A DNA stretch of 64,000 nt from Linanthus parryae (taxonomy: Eukaryota > Streptophyta > Magnoliopsida > Ericales > Polemoniaceae). Shown here piece after piece: positions 25,359-36,000 of this stretch (within the stretch, counting starts at the first letter, position 1; each line of letters begins with the position of its first letter). The stretch lies in NCBI GenBank assembly GCA_023055425.1, contig JALGPY010000014.1:14468501-14532500 (forward strand). Direction: 5' to 3'. The translations under genes were made by a program, and so were the position numbers. The notes below the pieces were generated by a model. The model did no database searches, was not told the DNA's origin, and worked only from the letters and a program-made list of their open reading frames with translations.

Positions 25359-25495
25359 TGCATTTGTCCCACATCGCTCTAGCTTATTATCTTCACTCCT
25401 TGTATAGCATATATATAGGATCCCTTGTACATTATTTCACTTAAGTTAAATACAAGATTGTTCGTCTTCAATCGCTTCCGCTACGGATTATAACA
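25294..25495 (+). repeat. 3' LTR of the decayed Copia, second part
   Basis: Resumes with a (TA)n run, then the conserved block ending CGGATTATAACA, matching 11730-11912 of the 5' LTR. It is followed directly by the target duplication AGTCA. Confidence 0.88.
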
Positions 25496-25500
25496 AGTCA

Positions 25501-26111
25501 GATAGTATCATCTGTTTATGTATTGCTAAGCCGCCAAAATATGGCGTAGTCTCGAAAATGAACACAAATTTCTTCAAAGAAAACTGCACATTATTGAAAG
25601 AAAGTGAGCTAGAGAGCGTTGGCAAGATTCAGTAAAAATATTATGGACTAAGGACACCCTTCTATAATAGTGAAGGTACTCATTAGAAAAGACAAGCTGG
25701 ACAAGCTGGATAGTCACAACTACTTAGGAATGATAAAGAGATATGAACTTTATAGTCACAACTAATAAGATTTAAATTCAGCTATAATTTAATTTTAAAT
25801 TAATATTCTAATTTCGAATAGACACAACTCTTTATATTTGTATAAGCGTAAACTTTCGGGAGTAATCTAAAGCATGATTCTATTGTATTTTTTTTATTTT
25901 ACAAGTGTAAAAATATTGTTAATCACTCGCACACTTTTAAAGAGTAGTATAGAAGATATATACGAAAAATTGTTATTTTTTCATATCGTTAAAAAAGATA
26001 TACAATGTCATCAAAAAAGTTGACATATTTTCATATCATAAGTCCGCTAAATTAGTTTGGTAATTTGACCCTTAAAATCAAATGAGTGAGAAAGAGAAGA
26101 AACCAAGGTGG
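25501..26111. other. Spacer between two transposon blocks, no gene
   Basis: AT-rich unique-looking sequence, part of the ancestral spacer between the two DC1 genes. No open frame or transposon terminus is recognised. Confidence 0.5.
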
Positions 26112-26441
26112 TACCACTCCGTCCCAGCTCTATCTTCCCATGGCGGCTGGGCTCGTGGTTTAAGAGTCGGGACGGAAAGACTAAATTACCCCTGCTTTTT
26201 AACAAAAATAACATTCAACTCCACCATCAACACCACCCACCAGCCACCATCAACACCACCACTCTGCCACCATCAACGCCACCAGAAACAAGAACAACCA
26301 ACACAACAAATTCAATACAAAAAAATCCAGATCTAGACTACAAACTTACAAATTTTAGAAAAATTACAAGAAGGTGTAAAAAAGAGGAGTAGAAACAAAT
26401 CCAATCCTCTATTCCTTGTCGCCAAGATCTGACGCCGGTCT

Positions 26442-27237
26442 TGTTGGGGAATCCGGGCTCGAAACACGACTAAATCAACAAAGTCGAAGCGGAAGCAAGT
26501 AACCCAAAAATCAAACTTTCCCCACGAATATGCAACTAAACGGAGAGCACCACAATTGCAAGTAGACAATAAGCTAAAAATGAGACGAGACAATTTTTAA
26601 CGTGGAAAACCCGAAATTGGGAAAAACCACGGAGCCACTCTCGACTCAAAACTTCCACTATAACAATAGTAGGATCAACACATACATCTCTAGAAAGCTA
26701 GAGGCTCAACCAAGCAAGAAAAATCCAATCTTTGCTTACAAATATCATCTAGACTATAATCTAGGGTGAACCGAGAAAGTGAACCTAGAGAGCTCTAAAA
26801 CAAAATCCAACCGGTAGATATTTTACTTACCTACCCAGGAGCAACCTCCTAAAATTCAGCTCAATCCGAGCTAAAATCACCGTTGAATCTTTCCGGGAAG
26901 ATGGCTGGTCGGACCTCCAAAACCCAACAGCAGCTCTGCCTTTTTTTTTCTCCCGCAGCTCTCTTTTTACCTCACTTCTCACTATTGTGTTTTTCACCAA
27001 CACCCACTCACTTATCATGTGAGTAACAAAAACCACCCATTGGTCCATGTGGCCATCACAAGAGCCACACACTTGCACACACATGTGCACACAAATACCC
27101 ACCTACGGGTTACACCACTGGGAGCATATTTTGAATTTCTTTTTTTTTTTGTTTCTTTTTCTTTTTGTTTTATTAATTACTCTAACTGAGCAATTATCCG
27201 GTGTGTCGCACCCACAATGAGGTGGACTACACCAACA
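26442..27237 (-). repeat. 3' LTR of the young Copia (796 bp)
   Basis: Plus-strand edges are TGTTGGGGAATCCGGG and ACACCAACA, also found at 31282-32078. Differences from the other LTR are a handful of single bases plus a 1-bp indel near 26852. Confidence 0.93.
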
Positions 27238-27252
27238 ATCTCCCCCTCCACC
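27238..27252 (-). promoter_or_regulatory. Polypurine tract of the young Copia
   Basis: The minus strand reads GGTGGAGGGGGAGAT immediately before the 3' LTR. The gag-pol stop codon directly abuts it. Confidence 0.85.
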
Positions 27253-30200
27253 TCATATGGAGGACTCCATACCCGCGATGCTTCTACACACTTCAAGCTT
27301 CGCGACCGGTACAGACTTCGTCATCATATCAGCACCATTGTCGTCGGTATGAATCTTGACAAGTTCAACCGACCTCCCATCCAACACATCCCGTATCCAA
27401 TGATACCTCACATCGATGTGCTTGGATCTCGAGTGAAAACTCGAGTTCTTGCTGAGATGGATCGCACTCTGACTGTCACAGTACAGAGTATACTTCTCTT
27501 GCTTCAAACCCAGCTGTTGTAACAGCTTCTTCATCCAAAGCAACTCCTTGCAACCCTCAGTAGCTGCACTAAACTCAGCCTCAGTAGTAGACAATGCAAC
27601 GCATTTCTGCAACCTAGACTGCCAAGACACTGCTCCCCCTGCAAAAGTATTCAGATACCCAGACGTAGACTTCCTCGAATCAATATCCCCAGCCATGTCA
27701 GCATCCGTGAAACTAACAAGAGTAGGATCACCATTACCAAAGCAAATACACAACTGAGAAGTACCCCTGAGATACCTGAATATCCACTTAACCGCAGACC
27801 AATGCTCTCTACCAGGATTGGAGAGAAACCGGCTGACAACGCCAACCGCGTGAGCTATGTCCGGCCTCGTACACACCATGGCGTACATCAAACTACCCAT
27901 TGCAGACGCATATGGAACCGACATCATGTCTTCCTTCTCTGCCTCTGTCTTGGGACTCTGCTTTGAGCTCAACTTGAAATGACCAGCAAGAGGTGTACTA
28001 ACTGGCTTCGCCTTGTCCATATTGAACCTCTTCAGGACCTTCTCAATGTAGGACTCCTGAGATAACCAAAGCCTCTTGGCTTTCCGGTCTCGCGAAATTC
28101 TCATACCCAGAATTTGCTCCGCGGACCCCAAATCCTTCATAGCAAAGGATTTGCTCAACTCCTTCTTCAACCTGGCAATCTTGCTGGCATCACGACCAAC
28201 GATCAACATGTCATCGACATACAGAAGAAGAATAATTGAATCACCGTCAGAGAAATTCTTCACAAACACACAATGATCTGAAGTTGTCTTCTTGTATCCA
28301 TGCTCCCCCATGAATGAGTCAAACTTCCTGTACCACTGCCTTGGTGCCTGCTTCAAGCCATACAGACTCTTCTTCAGCTTGCACACCTGATTCTCCTTTC
28401 CCTGAACTCTGAAACCCTCCGGCTGTTCCATGTAGATCTCCTCCTCCAAATCACCATGAAGGAACGCAGTCTTGACATCAAGCTGCTCAATCTCCCAGTC
28501 TCTGCTGGCAGCTATACCTAGAACAACCCGGATAGACGACATCTTCACCACCGGTGAGAATATCTCCTTGTAGTCTACTCCTTTCTTCTGCCTGAACCCT
28601 TTCACAACCAATCTTGCTTTATACCTTGGTTCCGAGTTCTCGGACTTCAACCTGTAGACCCATCTGTTCTTGAGTGCTCTCTTACCCTTAGGCAACTCCA
28701 CCAACTCATAGGTGTTGTTCTCATGTAAGGACCGCATCTCAGATTCCATGGCTTTCAGCCATTTCTCTTTCTTGTCAACTGTCATGGCCTCATCATAGCT
28801 CTCTGGCTCCCCCTCATCCGTGAGTGTCACATACTCAGACGGAGAATACTTCCGATAGGGTTGCCGATCTCTGCTAGATCTCCTCAACTCTGTAACAGCT
28901 GGAGCTGGTGGCTCTGGAGGTACCTCCTCATCCTGTGCATCTGCCTGATCATCAACTAGAGGTGGATCAACATCACCTGCATCACCCTGATCATCCTGCA
29001 CTATCTCATCACCATGCTCTGCTGGAGTAGGAACTGGACTCATGTCCACCAAATCATCACCATCAGCCTGAGGCTTATCACATCTATCAATGTCCTCAAT
29101 AGTCTGATCTTCGAGAAATACCACATCTCGGCTCCTGACAATCTTCTTGGTAACTGGATCCCATAACCGGTATCCAAACTCCTCATGGCCATAACCCAGA
29201 AAGATACACTGCTTGGATTTGTCGTCAAGCTTTGATCTTTCATCTTTCAGGACATGTACAAATGCCCGACACCCGAACACTCTCAAGTGATCGTAAGACA
29301 CATCTCTACCTGTCCAAACCCTGTCAGGTATATCTGTCTCCAAAGGAACTGAAGGAGAGAGATTTATCAAATCCACAGCTTTTCTCATTGCCTCACCCCA
29401 AAAGGTTCTTGGCAGCTTTGCCTGTGACAACATACACTTGATCTTCTCAATCATGGTTCTGTTCATCCTTTCTGCAACACCATTATGCTGTGGGGTCTTG
29501 GGAGGAGTCCTTTGATGCTTAATCCCATGGTTCCTGCAATACCAGTGAAAGGAACCTTTGTACTCACCGCCATTGTCAGTCCTGATGCACTTCAATGGCT
29601 TTCCAGTTTCCCTCTCAACACTAGCATGAAACTCCTTAAACACATCAGCCACTTGGTCCTTACTCCGAAGAGTGTATGCCCACAATTTCCTTGAATGATC
29701 ATCAATGAAAGTGACAAAGTATCTCGCACCTCCAAGTGTTCTTGTCTTCATGGGTCCACAAACATCAGAATGTACTAGTTCTAGAATAGCAGACTTTCTA
29801 GAACCATAAGAATGCTGAAAACTCAACCTGTGTTGCTTTCCAGCCAAACAATGAGTACAATGCTTCAAAGGATTACCTTTAATACCAGGGAGCTTCTCTC
29901 GCTTGGTTAGGACATCCAGTCCTTTCTGACTCATGTGACCCAGCCTCTTGTGCCACAACTCTGTAGAGGAATCATCAACTGCATTTACCACTGAACTGGT
30001 AAGCTTCGCATGCATCACATACAGTGAGCACTCCTTCATCCCTCTAGCAACAACCAGCGAGCCCCGAGTAAGTCTCCATTTCCCATCACCGAAATGATTG
30101 CTATACCCGTCTTCATCAAGCTTCCCTGCAGAAATCAAATTCAGCCGAATATCTGGAACATGTCTGACATCCCTGAGAACAAGCTTGCTTCCGGTGTTAG

Positions 30201-31227
30201 CCTCCAAGAAAACATCACCCATGCCAATAATCTTTGACACACCGTCATTCCCCATCTTGACCACACCATAGTCACCTGGCCGGTAAGATGAGAAGAACTC
30301 CCTCCTGGAGGTAACATGAATAGAAGCCCCGCTGTCAATAACCCAGCTGCTGCTCTGACAAGCTATACTCACAACATTCTCCTCACAGACAATGAGAGTA
30401 TCATCCTTAGTCGTCGTAGCAACTGTCTTCTCATTCTTGTTGTCTGACCCATTCTGTCCCTTGTTCTTCAGCTTCCTGCACTCTTTCTTGAAATGTCCCA
30501 TACCCCCACAATGGTAGCATTTCACACTTTTCTTCCAATCACTCGACTGGCCTCTCGAGTTGTTTCTGTTTTTCTTAGGACCCCTGCTGTGACTTCTCCC
30601 TCTATCCTGTTTCTTTTCTAAAACCAGTGCCTCAGCCTCCGAGTTCATGCCTAACTCGGACCGTCTAGCTTCTTCATTCAACAAGCTATCCTTGACCATG
30701 TCATTAGTCAACTTTCCATCTGGAGCTGAATTGCTGAGAGCCACTGTCAAAGTTTCCCAACTATCCGGCAAGCTACTGAGGAGAAACAATGCCTGAATCT
30801 CATCATCAAATACAATCCGCATCGCCGTCAGCTGATTCATGAGCTCCTGAAACCTGCTCATATGCTCAGACACACTCTGGCCATCTCTGTACCTCAAATT
30901 CACAAGCCGCTTCATGAGGTGCATCTTGTTCTGAGCTGTCTGTCTCTCATACAAAGACTCAAGCTTTTTCCACAATACGTCCGCTCTTGTCTCTTTGGCG
31001 ACGTTGTGAAAAACGCTTTGATCAATCCACTGTCTGATAGTGGCCACAGTCTTCCTATGCAATGTGTCCCATGCTTTGTCTGTCATGGTGGCCGGCTTCG
31101 AAGAATCCCCTTCGACAGGATCATACAAATCCTTACAAAATAACAAGTCCTCCATCCTCGGTTTCCAAATTGAATAATTTGCCGAAGTTAACTTGATCAT
31201 CGTACCACCAAGACTTTGCTCATCCAT
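27253..31227 (-). CDS. Copia gag-pol polyprotein, intact
   Basis: An open frame of 1,324 codons from the ATG at 31227, 54 bp inside the 5' LTR edge. Domains in order: gag (UBN2-like, residues about 1-190); CCHC knuckle CYHCGGMGHFKKEC (about 237-250); aspartic protease with DSGA (about 298); GAG-pre-integrase ELWHKRLGHMS (about 423); integrase with HSDVCGP, RTDNGGEY and NGVAERMNRT giving the D, D, E residues at about 487, 551 and 586; RT with KNRWVYRLK, DVKTAFLHGDLEEE and YVDDMLIVG; RNase H with DADMAGD, STTEAEF and HIDVRYHWIRD. All key residues I can check are present. Retrotransposon replication uses particle assembly, reverse transcription and integration. No frameshift between gag and pol is needed, as is usual for Copia. 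Confidence 0.95.
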   Translation of the reverse strand: MDEQSLGGTMIKLTSANYSIWKPRMEDLLFCKDLYDPVEGDSSKPATMTDKAWDTLHRKTVATIRQWIDQSVFHNVAKETRADVLWKKLESLYERQTAQNKMHLMKRLVNLRYRDGQSVSEHMSRFQELMNQLTAMRIVFDDEIQALFLLSSLPDSWETLTVALSNSAPDGKLTNDMVKDSLLNEEARRSELGMNSEAEALVLEKKQDRGRSHSRGPKKNRNNSRGQSSDWKKSVKCYHCGGMGHFKKECRKLKNKGQNGSDNKNEKTVATTTKDDTLIVCEENVVSIACQSSSWVIDSGASIHVTSRREFFSSYRPGDYGVVKMGNDGVSKIIGMGDVFLEANTGSKLVLRDVRHVPDIRLNLISAGKLDEDGYSNHFGDGKWRLTRGSLVVARGMKECSLYVMHAKLTSSVVNAVDDSSTELWHKRLGHMSQKGLDVLTKREKLPGIKGNPLKHCTHCLAGKQHRLSFQHSYGSRKSAILELVHSDVCGPMKTRTLGGARYFVTFIDDHSRKLWAYTLRSKDQVADVFKEFHASVERETGKPLKCIRTDNGGEYKGSFHWYCRNHGIKHQRTPPKTPQHNGVAERMNRTMIEKIKCMLSQAKLPRTFWGEAMRKAVDLINLSPSVPLETDIPDRVWTGRDVSYDHLRVFGCRAFVHVLKDERSKLDDKSKQCIFLGYGHEEFGYRLWDPVTKKIVRSRDVVFLEDQTIEDIDRCDKPQADGDDLVDMSPVPTPAEHGDEIVQDDQGDAGDVDPPLVDDQADAQDEEVPPEPPAPAVTELRRSSRDRQPYRKYSPSEYVTLTDEGEPESYDEAMTVDKKEKWLKAMESEMRSLHENNTYELVELPKGKRALKNRWVYRLKSENSEPRYKARLVVKGFRQKKGVDYKEIFSPVVKMSSIRVVLGIAASRDWEIEQLDVKTAFLHGDLEEEIYMEQPEGFRVQGKENQVCKLKKSLYGLKQAPRQWYRKFDSFMGEHGYKKTTSDHCVFVKNFSDGDSIILLLYVDDMLIVGRDASKIARLKKELSKSFAMKDLGSAEQILGMRISRDRKAKRLWLSQESYIEKVLKRFNMDKAKPVSTPLAGHFKLSSKQSPKTEAEKEDMMSVPYASAMGSLMYAMVCTRPDIAHAVGVVSRFLSNPGREHWSAVKWIFRYLRGTSQLCICFGNGDPTLVSFTDADMAGDIDSRKSTSGYLNTFAGGAVSWQSRLQKCVALSTTEAEFSAATEGCKELLWMKKLLQQLGLKQEKYTLYCDSQSAIHLSKNSSFHSRSKHIDVRYHWIRDVLDGRSVELVKIHTDDNGADMMTKSVPVAKLEVCRSIAGMESSI

Positions 31228-31263
31228 TTTAGTCAACGCTACAACCGAGCCAACAACAATCAA

Positions 31264-31279
31264 CCTGGCTCTGATACCA
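31264..31279 (-). promoter_or_regulatory. Primer-binding site of the young Copia
   Basis: The minus strand reads TGGTATCAGAGCCAGG two bases after the 5' LTR, matching the 3' end of plant initiator tRNA-Met. Confidence 0.9.
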
Positions 31280-31281
31280 CT

Positions 31282-32078
31282 TGTTGGGGAATCCGGGCTC
31301 GAAGCACGACTAAATCAACAAAGTCGAAGCGGAAGCAAGTAACCCAAAAATCAAACTTTCCCCACGAGTATGCAACTAAACGGAGAGCACCACAATTGCA
31401 AGTAGACAATAAGCTAATAATGAGACGAGACAATTTTTAACGTGGAAAACCCGAAATTGGGAAAAAACACGGAGCCACTCTCGACTCAAAACTTCCACTA
31501 TAACAATAGTAGGATCAACACATACATCTCTAGAAAGCTAGAGGCTCAACCAAGCAAGAAAAATCCAATCTTTGCTTACAAATATCATCTAGACTATAAT
31601 CTAGGGTGAACCGAGAAAGTGAACCTAGAGAGCTCTAAAACAAAATCCAACCGGTAGATATTTTACTTACCTACCCAGGAGCAACCTCATAAAATTTCAG
31701 CTCAATCCGAGCTAAAATCACCGTTGAATCTTTCCGGGAAGATGGCTGGTCGGACCTCCAAAACCCAACAGCAGCTCTGCCTTTTTTTTTCTCCCGCAGC
31801 TCTCTTTTTACCTCACTTCTCACTATTGTGTTTTTCACCAACACCCACTCACTTATCATGTGAGTAACAAAAACCACCCATTGGTCCATGTGGCCATCAC
31901 AAGAGCCACACACTTGCACACACATGTGCACACAAATACCCACCTACGGGTTACACCACTGGGAGCATATTTTGAATTTCTTTTTTTTTTTGTTTCTTTT
32001 TCTTTTTGTTTTATTAATTACTCTAACTGAGCAATTATCCGGTGTGTCGCACCCACAATGAGGTGGACTACACCAACA
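31282..32078 (-). repeat. 5' LTR of the young Copia (797 bp)
   Basis: Pairs with 26442-27237. Near identity of the two copies implies a recent insertion. Confidence 0.93.
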
Positions 32079-32163
32079 GGTCGTCTCTCCACGCTGCCGG
32101 TCGCCTCGTCGCCAAAATCTACGAAAACAAGCAAATTGGAAGAAAATAGAGCAGATCTACCAA

Positions 32164-32202
32164 GAGAAGAAGAAGAAGAAGAAGAAGAAGAAGAAGAAGA
32201 AA
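32164..32202. repeat. (GAA)n microsatellite
   Basis: About thirteen GAA/AGA units in the right half of the TIR element. A (CT)n run follows at about 32490-32514. Confidence 0.9.
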
Positions 32203-32489
32203 GGAACAGAGCTACCTGGGTTGTCGTCGTCCTCGCCGGCGTCCTCTCCGGCGTCGTTGCCGTCGTCTTCCGCCAGCAACGAGGTCGCCGTCCTCTTCGC
32301 CATCCTCGCCGTTGGCATTGTCCTCTTCGCCATCCTCCTCGCCGTCGTCTTCCACCAGCAACGAGGTCGCCGTCCTCTTCTCCGCCATCGTCCTCAGCCG
32401 TCGGCGTCGTCCTCTTCTTCTCCGCCATCCTCCTCCCCGCCATCATCACCGTCGAAGTCACCGTCCTCTTCATCCCCAACTCACTGTCG

Positions 32490-32520
<31 letters not shown>

Positions 32521-32773
32521 CTATTATCTTCAGATCTGTGTTGTGTGGTGTATTCTACCTCAGGTTAGTGTTTTGTGTGGTGTAAGAGAGGTGAGAGAAG
32601 AAATGAGGATAAGGTTAGGAAAAAGTGAGAGAGAAATGAGTTGGGCTGTGTTGTTGTAGGGAGGGTAATTTAGTCTTTTGTCTTGTTTAAAGTTACCCGA
32701 TTTGGAAACGGGAAGAAAGAGTTAAGACGTACCAAAAAGGAAATTGGGAAGAAAGAGGTGGGACGGAGTGGTA

Positions 32774-33054
32774 GTAGATAAGAGAGGAGAAGACTATATT
32801 ATGGTAGTGGTGTACTAAGTAGCTAAAACACCTTAGATACCGGGGGAGCACACCTTGACATTAGAACGTGCGGGGCATTCAATTATACGTTGACATTTGA
32901 AAGTCCACCAAAAGCTCAGAATTTGTCAGACTCTCAGAATATGGTGTTGAGCTTCAAAAGGAAAGAAGTCACATTTTCAGATCATCAAACACACTCAGTT
33001 TAGTTTCCAGATCTTCCTAAAGAGTTGAGAGAGACCCAACTGAGAAGAGATACC
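32774..33054 (+). promoter_or_regulatory. 5' flank of gene B
   Basis: About 280 bp between the right end of the TIR element and the gene B start. GAGATACCATGGCA at the start matches the gene A start context. No certain TATA box is seen. Confidence 0.4.
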
Positions 33055-36000
33055 ATGGCAAAATCATTTTAGCCATGAGCATCCATTGACTTTGGTACAA
33101 GAAGAGGAGAGTAGTTCTTCTTCTTCTGGGTCGATATCGTCGTCGATTCTTCGTTGTTACGGTTGTACACAGAAGATCACGGAGGTCCCCTACTACCGCT
33201 GCGAAGAAGGTTGCGCTTTCTTCCATCTCCACCAAGCTTGCGCCGACATGCCCATGACCATCAACCCACATTACCACGATGCAGACTGTTCCGGGGACCT
33301 AACCCTCACCAAACACCTCAAACCCGACCAACTCAGCCAGTGCGCTCGCTGCGTGCGTCCTTGGTAACGCTTCGCGTACGTCTGCCCCGGGTGCGAAGGC
33401 GTAGTAGACTTGAGGTGCGCGATGCAAAGTTACTACGAAACCAAACAGTCGTTTCACCAACATCCCGTTGACCATGTGTTTACTTGGTCAACAAATGTTC
33501 CGTGTTCGTTCTGTGATCGTGTTATAAGCACCGAAGAGGAAGAATCATGTTACGGATGCAAATACTGCAATTTCATCGCTCATGCCGATTGCACGCCGGT
33601 TCCTCTGACGGTCGTGTCGCCATCTCATCCCGAACACAAGCTTCAACTCATTCAGCTGTACATGTCCGTCACGTGTCGCATCTGCATACAAGTTATAGAG
33701 AAAGGCAAAGAATGGGCTTACTATTGTTTCGAATGCGGGTACTGCACTCATGTTCATGACTACAACACTATCAGGATCACCAGGTTCGTTTCACCAGAAA
33801 CTCTCTTTCTTTCCCGGCATCATTGATCTTCTTGAGTTTTTTTTTGTTGAAAACATCTTATTGAGTCTTTTTATTTGTATAAAACTGAATTAAAATAAAG
33901 TTTTCGTTCTGTTATGACAAATCACCTCATGAACCATGAATGAATCAAATAAAACACAAGATTTACATGATTTACTAGTAAAAGTATACTAACTACGTCA
34001 GCGGCGAAGAAGATCATTTATTTATCAATAGAAACATGTTTACAGACATTGCATACGGGTTAGACCCCAAAAGCCTATTTAATTTGTAGTGCCCTGATCG
34101 TTCCCGAACCGTCTTAACCAAATTAGGAAACTATCTAACGCTTCCAGAAACCATTCGTGTGAAAGGCTACGAATGAGCAGAAAACTTATTCCGTTCACAC
34201 AAAATCCCCTGGAGTCCCCTTAGTTCCTTTTGTCGGTTTCTTTCACTTCCGGGCATAATTCTAACACTGTTCTTCTTGCGCTACGAAGACCTTTTTTATC
34301 ATCCTAATATAATATATCAAATAACACTCATGATGATATAACTAGATATGTCTTAGTTATCCTTATTATTAACAGTCAAATGTCAATTTCATATTAACCT
34401 GGACATTTTTCTGCTTTTACTTATGATAAAAATATAAGATAAGATAAAGATGAGACACTCTAACATAAGGATCTCCATCAGCATGAATAATGTTTCCCAA
34501 TTCTATTAACCAGATATCTGTTTCAGGGATGGCGAGCTTGAACATTTTAGCCATGGACATCCGCTGGTCCTTGTCCCTCATGGCAATACTAGTGATAATC
34601 ATTCTACAGAAAAACAACAACAATGTCACGGTTGCAGACGCAAGATCTCATCTGGTACTCCATACTACACATGCAATTTCTTTTGCAAATCATTTCAGTT
34701 GCATAAACTATGCGCAGAACTCCCAATGGAAATCGAACACCACCAGCTCCACCAACACTGCACACTCGAGCTCATCACAGAGGAAGAAGTGTGTTGTGAT
34801 GCATGCGGTGAAGACTGTAGCAAGGGCTTCGCATATAATTGTTACCAGTGTGGATTCGACTTAGACATCATATGTACCCTGAGGGCGCACACAATGGATA
34901 AAACTTTCCACAAACACCCTTTGATGCTTTCACATACAATTCCATCCTTTGAGTGTCATGCCTGTGATAGGGATACCCAAGGCAGCTCTTACCAATGTAA
35001 TTCTTGCCAGTTTTGGGTACACGAGCAATGCGCTTCATTGCCTATGGTAAAGGAAAGATCCTCTCATGAGCACGAACACGACCTTAATCTCGTCTATTCT
35101 ATCCCTGAAGTGTTTTCCGAAGTGGATGTGTATTGTCAAATCTGCACAAAAAACATGAAGCACCATAACTGGGCTTACCATTGCTACAGATGCAGATACT
35201 TCATTCATGTTTATAATTGCTCCAATCCCCACAGGTATTACATCTAATCTCTATCAATTTAATCTCATGTTTTGCTTAAGTGTTAACATTTTTTCTTTAA
35301 CTTTAGATTTAAGGCGATATTGAAATTATGACCAATGACACTAAACCTATATGCAGTTTCACACTTGTGACACTAAATCTCCATTACTTTCAACAAAAGC
35401 TCCCTCGTTTTTCAATTTGATACAAACAACCTCCAATCTTTAAGAGAGCTTGATTAAATTAGAGAAAGTTGGGTATTACAGCCAGCCATCACGTGATCAC
35501 ATGTTATAAGTATTACAGTAATTTCGTTAATTTAATCAAATATTGTTAACGTTTGGAGGCTATTTGTCTCAAAATGAAAAGTGTATGGAGTTTTTATATG
35601 AAATTGAAAGTACTGGAGGTTTAGTGTCACAAGGGTCGAACTGCATATAGGTTTAGTGTCATAAGTCCTTGAAATTACATTAACACTGTTTTTTCTGAGA
35701 TAGGGATGAATTCACCGTCGACGCAACTGCTACTGTAATTGACCTCCCACTTCCTGATGAAGAGCTATTATTAGGCAACAACAAAGTCTCAAATGGAGCA
35801 ACAATCAAGTATCACCGCCACCCAATGATCCTATTTGCAGACCAATTTGAGTCAAACACTATTGATCTAGCTCCTTCCTTCATAAATTTAGTCAGAGGTT
35901 CAGCGACTTGGCCAACCTTCCATATCGATGGAAAAGGCTATAATGGACACACTTTCAGCTTCTCAAACGACGACGAATTAGTCGTGGAGATCACAAGTGT

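Larger units (their letters stand above)
11687..25495 (+). mobile_element. Decayed Copia LTR retrotransposon, interrupted by a second Copia
   Basis: A full element by structure: 5' LTR 11687-11912, tRNA-Met-like primer site at 11913, pol remnants 12.6-16.2 kb on the plus strand, polypurine tract GAGGGGGGC ending at 17338, and a 3' LTR starting at 17339 that is broken at 17399 and resumes at 25294-25495. Perfect 5-bp target duplications AGTCA (11682-11686 and 25496-25500) close the structure. The 7.9-kb piece inside the 3' LTR is another Copia in the opposite orientation. Unnested length is about 5.9 kb. Confidence 0.9.
26442..32078 (-). mobile_element. Young, structurally complete Copia retrotransposon
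   Basis: 5,637 bp. On the minus strand: 5' LTR (32078-31282), primer site (31279-31264), one intact gag-pol frame (31227-27253), polypurine tract (27252-27238) and 3' LTR (27237-26442). LTRs are 796 and 797 bp and differ at about six positions by eye. Flanking bases GGTCT (26437-26441) and GGTCG (32079-32083) are a 5-bp target duplication with one mismatch. All parts needed for transposition appear to be present. Family features (KARLVVKGF and FSPVVKMSSIR in RT) point to the Tork/Tnt1-like side of Copia. Confidence 0.93.
26114..32771. mobile_element. Stowaway/mariner-like TIR element, split by a young Copia
   Basis: The left end, after TA (26112-26113), reads CCACTCCGTCCCA. The right end, read in reverse from 32771 after TA (32772-32773), reads CCACTCCGTCCCA too. 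Similarity continues inward (CTCTATCTTCCCA versus CTCTTTCTTCCCA, then GACTAAATTACCC on both sides at about 26188-26200 and 32664-32676). The TA duplication and the CTCCGTCCC core resemble Stowaway MITEs. Without the Copia (26442-32078) it would be about 1 kb, long for a MITE. It carries no transposase; the right half includes (GAA)n and (CT)n runs. Confidence 0.6.

Noticed and set aside
32018..32659. Several overlapping open frames of 115-175 codons
   Set aside because: They arise from GAA/TTC and CT/TCG-rich low-complexity sequence inside the TIR element; products are simple Ser/Arg/Glu runs.
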